NCBI GenBank assembly: GCA_003531115.1
Contig: DQHT01000144.1
Location: 678 to 7,410 of the forward strand
Direction of reading: 5' to 3'
Length of the DNA: 6,733 nucleotides
Origin: Bacteroidota bacterium
Lineage (GTDB): Bacteria; Bacteroidota; Bacteroidia; UBA8524
Position numbers and translations under genes: made by a program. Below are positions 1 through 5,645 of this stretch, piece by piece. A model generated the notes under the pieces. The model ran no database searches. It saw nothing but the letters and a program-made list of their open reading frames with translations, and was not told the DNA's origin. Within the stretch, counting starts at the first letter, position 1. The number at the start of each line of letters is the position of its first letter.

Positions 1-1224
1 TTTGCCAAGGAATGTGCCGTTGTAACGCACTATCGCCTTAAAACTTCTGAGGATGGCTCAGAGGTCGTTGTAGACCCGGAGGCAAAACTTGAAGAAGAAC
101 TTATCGTACGCCCTACTTCTGAAACCATTATTTGGAGCACCTATAAAAACTGGATACAATCGTACCGCGATCTGCCACTTTTGATTAACCAATGGGCCAA
201 TGTTGTGCGCTGGGAAATGCGTACCCGCTTGTTTTTGCGTACCACCGAATTTCTTTGGCAGGAAGGGCATACCGCGCACGCCACAGCAGAAGAAGCCGTC
301 GCAGAAACCAAACAAATGTTGGATGTTTATGCCGAGTTCGCCGAAAATTTTATGGCCGTTCCGGTTATTAAGGGAGTAAAATCGGCAAATGAACGGTTTG
401 CCGGAGCCCTCGACACCTATTGTATTGAAGGGATGATGCAGGACGGAAAAGCCCTTCAGATGGGCACCAGCCACTTTTTAGGACAAAATTTTGCCCGGGC
501 TTTTGATGTTAAATTTACGAATAAAGAAGGGGTTCTGGATTATGTTTGGGCCACCTCCTGGGGTGTTTCGACCCGTTTAATGGGCGCATTGATCATGGCG
601 CACAGTGATGACGAAGGACTTGTGCTACCCCCAAAACTGGCGCCTATTCAGGTAGTTATCGTGCCTATTTATAAGAACGAAGAACAGTTAGATGCCCTGA
701 ATAAGAAGGCCGGAGAGATTAAAAAATCGCTCGAAGCAAAGGGCATTTCAGTGAAATACGATAATCGGGATACTTTTAAACCCGGCTGGAAATTCGCTGA
801 ATATGAATTAAAAGGTGTTCCTGTGCGGATCGCCATGGGTCCACGTGACCTTGAAAACAATACCGTTGAAGTAGCCCGGCGCGACACCAAAGAAAAGGAA
901 ACCCTGGAGATGGTCGATCTGGCCAACAAGGTGCAGCACCTTTTGGAGAATATTCAAAAAAACATCTATCAAAAAGCCCTCGATTTTCGTGACGAGTCGA
1001 TCACCCTGGCCGATACTTTCGATGAATTTGTGAAAGTTCTGGATACCAAAGGCGGATTTGTGAGTGCGCATTGGGACGGCACTTCCGAAACCGAAGAAAA
1101 AATTAAAGAGCTTACCAAAGCCACCATACGCTGTATTCCTCTTGATGCAAAAGCGAGTGGGGGTAAGTGTATTCTGAGTGGAAATCCATCTGAGCGACGT
1201 GTACTATTCGCACGGGCGTATTAA
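1..1224 (+). CDS. proS: Prolyl-tRNA synthetase (ProRS), archaeal/eukaryotic-like type; 5' end cut by window edge
   Basis: Class II aminoacyl-tRNA synthetase that charges tRNA-Pro with proline in the cytosol. The reading frame is open from base 1 and gives 407 residues; with a family length near 490, about 85 N-terminal residues are missing. Visible are the RPTSE element (fragment residues 37-41), motif 2 (RWEMRT at 70-75 with [16 protein letters not shown] following), the TSH loop at 156-158 and motif 3 ([12 protein letters not shown], 187-198). The anticodon-binding domain starts near [12 protein letters not shown] (about 213) and the C-terminal domain near residue 320, ending in FARAY, the usual terminal aromatic of this type. 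There is no editing (INS) domain between motifs 2 and 3, which separates it from the E. coli-type enzyme. In the C-terminal domain the zinc-ligand cysteines of archaeal relatives are mostly replaced ([10 protein letters not shown] and GKCILSG keep one). It is followed after 9 bases by a gene on the same strand, so probably co-transcribed. Confidence 0.96.
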   Translation, partial: FAKECAVVTHYRLKTSEDGSEVVVDPEAKLEEELIVRPTSETIIWSTYKNWIQSYRDLPLLINQWANVVRWEMRTRLFLRTTEFLWQEGHTAHATAEEAVAETKQMLDVYAEFAENFMAVPVIKGVKSANERFAGALDTYCIEGMMQDGKALQMGTSHFLGQNFARAFDVKFTNKEGVLDYVWATSWGVSTRLMGALIMAHSDDEGLVLPPKLAPIQVVIVPIYKNEEQLDALNKKAGEIKKSLEAKGISVKYDNRDTFKPGWKFAEYELKGVPVRIAMGPRDLENNTVEVARRDTKEKETLEMVDLANKVQHLLENIQKNIYQKALDFRDESITLADTFDEFVKVLDTKGGFVSAHWDGTSETEEKIKELTKATIRCIPLDAKASGGKCILSGNPSERRVLFARAY

Positions 1225-1233
1225 CTTCGAGCT

Positions 1234-1920
1234 ATGGCTAAAACGAAAATCCAGGAAATTGTTGGAATTCTAGAGACAAAATCCTGCGCAAAGCAACAGG
1301 CTTATCACGCCACCTTAGATGCCCTGAACGAATTTAAAAAGGTACTAAAGGGATATGAATCAAACCTCCAGGATCAGGTAAACGGGTTTAAAGACAAGCT
1401 GGAAATTAGCTACCAGGAGGCCGGAAAATTCGAAGCGCATATGCAGTTTGCAGGCGATACCCTCGTGTTGATGATGCATACGAATGTGTTTGATTTTGAT
1501 TCAGCACATTTCATCCATAAAATGAGGTATGTCAAGGAGGATAAAACGCGGGAATATTGCGGACTGATACAGGTCTATAATTTTTTATCCGACTCGCTGA
1601 AGTATCAGCGCTATCAGGACCAGGGAATTTTGATAGCACGTATTTTCGTGAACAAGGATGGCCATTTTTTTATTGATGGAAGAAGACCCCTGGGGTTTTT
1701 GTACAATGATTTTGAACACCTCATCATCAATGAACAATACATTAATAATATCATCGAAGAAGCCATTTTATTCTGCCTGAACTTTGATCTTATGGTGCCA
1801 CCTTTTGATATGGTGAATGTGATCAGTGTAGAACAACAAGCGCTGGCAAGCTTCTCATCCGGATTTCATACCACGAAACAAACACTGGGATTTCATATTA
1901 GCGCACAGCACGAAGAGTAA
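1234..1920 (+). CDS. Conserved-looking hypothetical protein, cytosolic, 228 residues
   Basis: I do not recognise this protein and assign no function. It has no signal peptide and no membrane segment, so it is probably cytosolic. Residues 1-65 are charged and helix-prone (KIQEIVGILETKS, LNEFKKVLKGYESNLQDQV) and may form a coiled coil. From about 67 on the composition is that of a mixed alpha/beta fold rich in aromatic and hydrophobic residues, with a strand-turn-strand stretch ILIARIFVNKDGHFFIDGRR (132-151) and the acidic/aromatic segment GFLYNDFEHLIIN (154-166). Cysteines at 18, 109 and 181 form no recognisable metal motif. The ATG at 1234 is chosen because it lies 9 bases after the proS stop and leaves no room for another start; no Shine-Dalgarno site is seen, as is common in Bacteroidota. 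The close spacing suggests an operon with proS. The codon use looks like its neighbours, so there is no sign of transfer. Confidence 0.85.
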   Translation: MAKTKIQEIVGILETKSCAKQQAYHATLDALNEFKKVLKGYESNLQDQVNGFKDKLEISYQEAGKFEAHMQFAGDTLVLMMHTNVFDFDSAHFIHKMRYVKEDKTREYCGLIQVYNFLSDSLKYQRYQDQGILIARIFVNKDGHFFIDGRRPLGFLYNDFEHLIINEQYINNIIEEAILFCLNFDLMVPPFDMVNVISVEQQALASFSSGFHTTKQTLGFHISAQHEE

Positions 1921-1939
1921 GTCGTGTTCGCTATTTTTT
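1899..1939 (+). terminator. Predicted intrinsic terminator of the proS operon, nested in the gene end
   Basis: The outer stem TAGCG (1899-1903) pairs with CGCTA (1929-1933). The inner stem AGCACGA (1907-1913) pairs with TCGTGTT (1922-1928) with one G-U pair; a three-base bulge (1904-1906) sits on the 5' side and the loop is 8 bases (1914-1921). Six T follow at 1934-1939. The T-run is only on the + strand side, so it should stop the proS-side transcript; the other flank has no T-run for the convergent gene. It overlaps the last seven codons of the 1234-1920 gene and the last codons of the opposing gene. Read by eye, no folding energy computed. Confidence 0.5.
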
Positions 1940-2908
1940 GCGGTCTGTTACGTAATAAACGAGCTCTTTCAGGCTGCTTCTGCATGGATTATCGGGCATT
2001 TCTTCAAGAAGGTTCAGGGCTTTTTCACGGTACTCTTCCATTTTTTGGATGGCGTAACGAATTCCTCCGCTTTTTCGAACAAAATCAATGACCTCCGCCA
2101 CCTTTTTTTCATTGGTATTTTCCTTTCGGATAATATGTGTGATCGCACGGCGGGTAGATTTATCGGCATGTTGAAGGGCATAAATCAGAGGGAGGGTAAG
2201 TTTTTTCTCACGAATATCAATTCCGGTAGGTTTGCCGATATCGTCCTCCCCAAAGTCAAAGAGGTCGTCTTTGATCTGAAAAGCAATACCTATCCATTCC
2301 CCAAATTGCCGCATTTGTTCGATCTGTTCTTTGCTGGCTTTTTGGGAGGCAGAGGCCCCAATGGCACAGCAGGATGCAATAAGCGAGGCGGTTTTTTTCC
2401 GGATGATCTCAAAATAAATCTCTTCTGAAAAATTCAGTCCGCGGGTTTTTTCAATTTGCAAAAGTTCGCCTTCACTCATCTGGCGAACAGATACGGAGAG
2501 CAATTTGAGTTCGAAAAAATCATCGTTTTCCAGGGAGAGAAGGAGTCCTTTCGACAAGAGGTAGTCGCCGACCAAAACGGCAATTTTGTTTTTCCAAAGC
2601 GCATTGATGCTAAAAAAACCACGCCTTTTGTACGAATCATCGACCACATCGTCGTGAACGAGGGTGGCTGTATGAAGGAGTTCGACAAGAGCAGCTCCGC
2701 GGTAAGTTTTTTCTGTGATGTCGCCGAAAAGTTTGGAAGAAAAGAGGACGAACATGGGGCGCATCTGTTTTCCCTTGCGCTTAACGATATAGTTCATGAT
2801 AGTGTCCAAAAGCGAAACCGGCGACTTCATCGATTCGCGGAATTTGCCTTCGAACACGCCCAATTCTTCTGCTATGGGCACTTTTATTTTATCGAGCGCT
2901 TTGCTCAT
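1931..2908 (-). CDS. Trans-polyprenyl diphosphate synthase, long-chain (IspB/HepT-like)
   Basis: Type I isoprenyl diphosphate synthase that condenses isopentenyl diphosphate units onto an allylic primer in all-trans form; 325 residues, normal for the family. The substrate-binding GKQMRP is at 46-51, the first Asp-rich motif DDVVD at 86-90 followed by the RRG element (95-97), and the second Asp-rich motif DDLFD at 214-218, preceded by FQIK and followed by GKPTGIDIREKKLTLPLI (225-242). The residues four and five positions before the first motif are small (Thr82, Ala81), not the bulky aromatics of farnesyl or geranylgeranyl synthases; with HTATLVHDDVVDD, close to IspB, this indicates a long product. 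In Bacteroidota the likely role is the menaquinone side chain, but exact chain length cannot be read. The ATG at 2908 gives the expected N-terminus; only a poor TAACTTGC box lies 6 bases upstream. Convergent with the 1234-1920 gene (10-base gap) and divergent from the cytochrome gene. Confidence 0.93.
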   Translation of the reverse strand: MSKALDKIKVPIAEELGVFEGKFRESMKSPVSLLDTIMNYIVKRKGKQMRPMFVLFSSKLFGDITEKTYRGAALVELLHTATLVHDDVVDDSYKRRGFFSINALWKNKIAVLVGDYLLSKGLLLSLENDDFFELKLLSVSVRQMSEGELLQIEKTRGLNFSEEIYFEIIRKKTASLIASCCAIGASASQKASKEQIEQMRQFGEWIGIAFQIKDDLFDFGEDDIGKPTGIDIREKKLTLPLIYALQHADKSTRRAITHIIRKENTNEKKVAEVIDFVRKSGGIRYAIQKMEEYREKALNLLEEMPDNPCRSSLKELVYYVTDRKK

Positions 2909-2960
2909 CGTTGCGCAAGTTAAGCAATGAAGGATAAATGGGGGAATAAATCAGGATGCA

Positions 2961-3008
2961 TAATCCGTAAGGTTTTTTGTGTCGTATATGTATTTGATTG
3001 CCGGATTA
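2961..3008. repeat. Seven-base inverted repeat in the divergent intergenic region
   Basis: TAATCCG (2961-2967) and CGGATTA (3002-3008) are perfect reverse complements separated by 34 bases, in the 126-base region between the divergent polyprenyl synthase and cytochrome genes. The left arm also belongs to a shorter dyad GGAT-N5-ATCC (2954-2966). The right arm overlaps the spacer of the predicted cytochrome promoter. It could be an operator for one or both genes or chance; the rest of this gap shows no open frame or RNA gene I can recognise. Confidence 0.3.
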
Positions 3009-3029
3009 AAAAACACCTCTTTACTTTCG
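2997..3029 (+). promoter_or_regulatory. Predicted Bacteroidota-type promoter of the cytochrome operon
   Basis: TACTTTCG (3022-3029) matches the TAnnTTTG -7 box of Bacteroidota sigma factor at all but one fixed base. It ends five bases before the ATG at 3035. Upstream, ATTG (2997-3000) is a one-mismatch -33 box (TTTG) at a spacing of 21 bases, and a perfect TTTG (2993-2996) lies at 25. If real, the transcript starts at or next to the ATG, giving an almost leaderless message. Confidence 0.45.
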
Positions 3030-3034
3030 TAATT

Positions 3035-3406
3035 ATGAAATTGATATCTATTCTATTCATTTTAACCCTCTTCCAGATGCTCAGCTCCTGTGTATCAAAC
3101 AAGGAAGAAGATCTGCCTAAGAACCCAAACAACTGCGATACGCTTGCCATGTCTTATGCCGGAGATATCGCATCCCTTTTTAAAAATAACCGCTGCCTGG
3201 ATTGTCATAGCTCACAAACTGCGACCGCAGGAATTATACTTGACAATTACCAAAGTGTAGTGAATAACGCAGACAAAATTTACCCTGCTATTTCATGGCC
3301 TGCAGGGACTCCCCCGGGAAAACAAATGCCCGTAGGCGGACCCAAAGTGTCGCAATGTGAGATCGATCAATTTGCTGCCTGGATGAACCAGGGTAAACAA
3401 CCTTGA
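3035..3406 (+). CDS. Monoheme c-type cytochrome lipoprotein (planctomycete-type cytochrome C-like)
   Basis: A 123-residue exported electron carrier. The N-terminus MKLISILFILTLFQMLSSC is a lipoprotein signal peptide with lipobox LSSC and lipidated Cys19; the following acidic-rich stretch (SNKEEDLPKN) suggests membrane anchoring on the periplasmic side or outer membrane. The heme site CLDCH (54-58) has the expected axial His58, and Met98 in KQMPVGG is the probable sixth ligand. The C-terminal helix EIDQFAAWMNQG (109-120) matches the conserved end of small cytochromes of this type. Two further cysteines, Cys34 (NNCDT) and Cys108 (SQCEI), could form a disulfide; I recall the same pair in many Bacteroidota relatives. 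The frame is open further upstream, to 2927, but the start at 3035 gives an exact signal peptide and sits just after a -7-like box. It is the first gene of a tight operon with a beta-barrel and a YceI protein. The electron partner is not evident. Confidence 0.88.
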   Translation: MKLISILFILTLFQMLSSCVSNKEEDLPKNPNNCDTLAMSYAGDIASLFKNNRCLDCHSSQTATAGIILDNYQSVVNNADKIYPAISWPAGTPPGKQMPVGGPKVSQCEIDQFAAWMNQGKQP

Positions 3407-3408
3407 AC

Positions 3409-4296
3409 ATGAAAAAACTTTTAATTGTATCATTTAGTCTCGCGTTTGCTATTCCCTGTTTTGGGCAGGAAGAGGACGATCTGTTAAACCAGCTGGAAGA
3501 GCAGGATTCGAATGAGGTCACTTATGTTTCCGCTACATTCAAGGGAACCCGTATACAGAACCTTGCCTCGGTGGAGATTATGGGCAAAAACACTTTGGAG
3601 TTTCGAATTGCACATCGCTTTGGCGACATGTTAACCGAAACTGCCGGGGGGCAAACCCTGTTTGGTATGGACGGGCCGGTGGCACTTGACCTGAGTTTTG
3701 ATTATAGCCTGAGTAAGCGCTTATCGCTTGGAATAAGCCGAACAAATATTCAAAAGATCGTTGCAGGGAACGTGAAGTACAAAATCCTGAGGCAAACAAC
3801 GACCAACAAAATGCCCGTTACCCTGACCTACCTCGGTAAAATGAATGCCAGTCACGAAAGAAACATCGACCAGCGTTACAATGATTTCCTGAACAGGATG
3901 AGTTTTGTAAACCAGCTCATCATAGCCAGAAAATTTAATTCGTCTTTTTCCCTGCAGCTTAATTTGATCCACGTACACCGCAATTTGGTTGCCTTCAGGG
4001 AGGATCAGAACACCATGTTTGCCCTGGGGACAGGAGGAAGGATTAAATTAAATAAACGGGTAGCCATTACTGCTGAATATGTTTACAGACTTGGCGAATA
4101 TGCTGTTAACCAGGATATTTTTAAGGACCATCTTGGAATTGGAGTGGATATTGAAACAGGCGGGCATGTGTTCCAGTTGTTTCTGATGAATTCCTTTTCA
4201 ACGAATGAGGCACAATTTGTGCCCGCCAACGACAGAAGCTGGGCGGATGGCGCCATACGCTTCGGTTTTAATGTTTCGCGGGCTTTTAGTTTATAA
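3409..4296 (+). CDS. Outer-membrane beta-barrel protein, DUF5777-like
   Basis: A 295-residue exported protein with signal peptide MKKLLIVSFSLAFAIPCFGQ, probably cleaved near residue 19-20. After a short acidic linker (EEDDLLNQLEEQDSNE) comes a series of alternating-hydrophobic strands typical of an outer-membrane barrel, for example VTYVSATFKGTRI (38-49), TLEFRIAHRFGDM (62-74), VALDLSFDYSLSKRLSLGIS (91-110), SFSLQLNLIHVHRN (179-192), VAITAEYVYRL (218-228) and the C-terminal AIRFGFNVSRAFSL. The FKGTRI, LEFRIAHRFG and LFGMDG motifs match my recollection of the DUF5777 beta-barrel family of Bacteroidota; that assignment is from memory and its function is unknown. The ATG at 3409 is preferred over the TTG at 3403, which would add two residues and overlap the cytochrome stop. 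It begins two bases after that stop and ends four bases before the YceI gene, so the three are very likely co-transcribed. A pore or a scaffold for the cytochrome are possible roles (inference). Confidence 0.8.
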   Translation: MKKLLIVSFSLAFAIPCFGQEEDDLLNQLEEQDSNEVTYVSATFKGTRIQNLASVEIMGKNTLEFRIAHRFGDMLTETAGGQTLFGMDGPVALDLSFDYSLSKRLSLGISRTNIQKIVAGNVKYKILRQTTTNKMPVTLTYLGKMNASHERNIDQRYNDFLNRMSFVNQLIIARKFNSSFSLQLNLIHVHRNLVAFREDQNTMFALGTGGRIKLNKRVAITAEYVYRLGEYAVNQDIFKDHLGIGVDIETGGHVFQLFLMNSFSTNEAQFVPANDRSWADGAIRFGFNVSRAFSL

Positions 4297-4300
4297 GGTT

Positions 4301-4861
4301 ATGAAAAGATCATTGGTAATTATCGGATGTTTGGTTCTCCTTGCGGCATTGAGTTTTCAGGGAAAAAATGCAGCGCCGCTCTACGTTTTCGATTCGGGAA
4401 GTATCAGTTTTTTCTCTGAAACTCCGGTTGAAAACATCAAGGCTGAAACCAAAAAATATGCAGCAGCACTCAACCCCGACACGAAAAAGTTTGCCTTTTC
4501 AGTTATGATGACAAGTTTTCAGTTCAAGAAAAAGCAGATGCAGGAGCATTTTAATGAAAACTACATGGAGAGTGAAAAATTTCCAAAAGCCACCTTTGTG
4601 GGAGATATCGTTGAGCAGGTTGACCTTCTGAAAGACGGCAAGCATACAATAAATGCCAAAGGGAAGCTGACCATTCATGGTGTTGAAAAAGAAAGAACTT
4701 TACCCGTAAGCATAGTGATCAAGGGGGGCAAGTTGACTTTGTCGAGTAAATTTCAGGTGAAGCTGGTTGATCATGATATCGAAGTACCGAGTATTGTGGT
4801 GGCCAATATTGCTGAAATTATCGATGTAAATGTCGAGGGCGTGCTAAAACCGAAGAAGTAA
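4301..4861 (+). CDS. YceI-family periplasmic protein (lipocalin-like, polyisoprenoid-binding)
   Basis: A 186-residue secreted protein. Residues 1-20 (MKRSLVIIGCLVLLAALSFQ) form a signal peptide; there is no good lipobox. The mature part has the YceI pattern: a strand with SGSISFFSETPVENIKAE (32-49), the FQFKKKQMQEHFNENYMES segment (73-91) followed by KFPKATFVGDI (93-103), and GKLTIHGVEKERTLPVSIVI (121-140). The length fits the family. Structurally known members, such as the Thermus TT1927b protein, are beta-barrels with a hydrophobic pocket holding an isoprenoid or quinone; the ligand here is inferred. The frame is open upstream to 4205 inside the preceding gene, but the ATG at 4301 gives a clean signal peptide, four bases after the previous stop. 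It belongs to the unit with the cytochrome and the beta-barrel. A polyprenyl diphosphate synthase lies on the other side of that unit, divergently transcribed, so a shared quinone or isoprenoid theme is possible but unproven. Confidence 0.9.
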   Translation: MKRSLVIIGCLVLLAALSFQGKNAAPLYVFDSGSISFFSETPVENIKAETKKYAAALNPDTKKFAFSVMMTSFQFKKKQMQEHFNENYMESEKFPKATFVGDIVEQVDLLKDGKHTINAKGKLTIHGVEKERTLPVSIVIKGGKLTLSSKFQVKLVDHDIEVPSIVVANIAEIIDVNVEGVLKPKK

Positions 4862-4877
4862 TTCATTTCTCTTTTTG

Positions 4878-4885
4878 TAACTTTG
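4878..4885 (+). promoter_or_regulatory. Candidate -7 box (TAACTTTG) upstream of the small lipoprotein gene
   Basis: TAACTTTG is a perfect match to TAnnTTTG and ends seven bases before the ATG at 4893, in the 31-base gap after the YceI gene. No TTTG -33 element is found at 19-21 bases upstream, so strength is uncertain. It suggests the lipoprotein can be transcribed on its own as well as from upstream. Confidence 0.4.
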
Positions 4886-4892
4886 GGTCACT

Positions 4893-5321
4893 ATGATCCG
4901 ACTATTATCCATTTTAGCACCAGTAATGCTTATTGGTATTCTGGCGTGCAATAAGATCGAAACAAAGAAGTTTCACGACAATGAGTGTGAAACATTCGGT
5001 GCCGCTCATGACACCATCACCATCGATCAGGCGAAGTATTTTATGACGGCCATGATCAATACAGAAACGGAAGTACAGTTGCGTTTACATGGCGATGTGA
5101 CCCTGGATTTTGATTCTTTTCAATCTGTTTGGGTGCAAATAAAAAGCGTCAACGAATGCTATCAGGCCAAAAGTTTTAAAACCCGATCAGACCTGGATGG
5201 CCCCTATTTTGTTATTGATTATGTGGTTCCAACCTTTGTTCAGGAGGGATATCCCGCAACCTGGAAATTTTTATACAAAGGGGTAGCCTATTATCCAAAA
5301 ACAACCCTTGGGAAATTTTAA
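4893..5321 (+). CDS. Small lipoprotein of unknown function
   Basis: A 142-residue protein I do not recognise. The N-terminus MIRLLSILAPVMLIGILAC is a lipoprotein signal peptide with lipobox GILAC and lipidated Cys19, followed by NKIETKK, so it should be exported and anchored to a membrane. The mature part is beta-rich: alternating stretches EVQLRLHGDVTLDFDSF (60-76), SVWVQIKSV (79-87), YFVIDYVVPTFV (105-116) and WKFLYKGVAYY (124-134) suggest a small sandwich or barrel. Cys32 and Cys89 could form a disulfide. No heme, metal or catalytic motif is visible. It follows the YceI gene by 31 bases on the same strand and has its own -7-like box, so it may belong to the same envelope module. Its stop codon directly abuts the stop codon of the opposing ferredoxin gene, with no base between. 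Confidence 0.82.
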   Translation: MIRLLSILAPVMLIGILACNKIETKKFHDNECETFGAAHDTITIDQAKYFMTAMINTETEVQLRLHGDVTLDFDSFQSVWVQIKSVNECYQAKSFKTRSDLDGPYFVIDYVVPTFVQEGYPATWKFLYKGVAYYPKTTLGKF

Positions 5322-5645
5322 TTAGCGGTCACCCAGGATACGCACAACAAGTCCGTCAAGTGTATTTTCGGGTCTGATCTGACACGACAAACGACTATTC
5401 GCTGTCAGGTTGGGTACGGTGTCAAGCATGTCCAGCTCGGCGTCCTGAGGATCCCTTAAACCCGGGTCATGGAGAATTTCCACGTGACAGGTTGCGCATA
5501 ATGCCAGTCCGCCGCAGGTGGCCTCGATGGGGTAACCGCTTCCTTTCAGCACATCCATAAGGTTTAAACCCATATCTGTTGGTACTTCAATGGGTGTTTT
5601 TGACCCATCTTCTTCCTCTACAAATACATGAATGGTATTTTCCAT
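5322..5645 (-). CDS. 2Fe-2S ferredoxin, adrenodoxin/ISC-type
   Basis: A 107-residue cytosolic one-electron carrier. The four cluster ligands are Cys44, Cys50, Cys53 and Cys88 (C-X5-C-X2-C-X34-C, with CGGLALCATCH and RLSCQI), the spacing of vertebrate-type ferredoxins such as adrenodoxin and E. coli Fdx rather than plant-type ones. The acidic helix around DPQDAELDMLD (66-76) is the region that in the family contacts the reductase. The start is the ATG at 5645, whose A is also the last base of the reductase stop (TGATG), so translation is probably coupled; the TTG three bases upstream is less likely. Being transcribed right behind a ferredoxin-NADP+ reductase, its electron donor is very probably that enzyme. 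The acceptor (for example Fe-S assembly, a P450, a desaturase or a heme-degrading enzyme) is not in the window. Confidence 0.93.
   Translation of the reverse strand: MENTIHVFVEEEDGSKTPIEVPTDMGLNLMDVLKGSGYPIEATCGGLALCATCHVEILHDPGLRDPQDAELDMLDTVPNLTANSRLSCQIRPENTLDGLVVRILGDR

Noticed and set aside
58..474. 138-residue open frame on the minus strand
   Set aside because: It is antisense to the conserved catalytic core of proS and its translation has no family-like features.
2456..2923. 155-residue open frame on the + strand
   Set aside because: It lies opposite the conserved Asp-rich motif region of the polyprenyl synthase and is a shadow of that gene.
2909..2934. -7 box of the polyprenyl synthase gene (TAACTTGC on the minus strand, 2915-2922)
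   Set aside because: Two mismatches to TAnnTTTG and no -33 box at a normal distance; too weak to list as a promoter.
2927..3034. Longer N-terminus for the cytochrome gene
   Set aside because: The extra 36 residues would put a lipoprotein signal peptide in the interior and read through the predicted promoter; the ATG at 3035 is better.
4205..4300. Longer N-terminus for the YceI gene, overlapping the beta-barrel gene
   Set aside because: The ATG at 4301 gives an exact signal peptide and a four-base gap; the extension would bury the signal sequence.
5290..5330. Intrinsic terminator around CCCTTGGG near the end of the lipoprotein gene
   Set aside because: The arms are only three bases with a two-base loop, which cannot form a stable hairpin; longer pairings need large loops.
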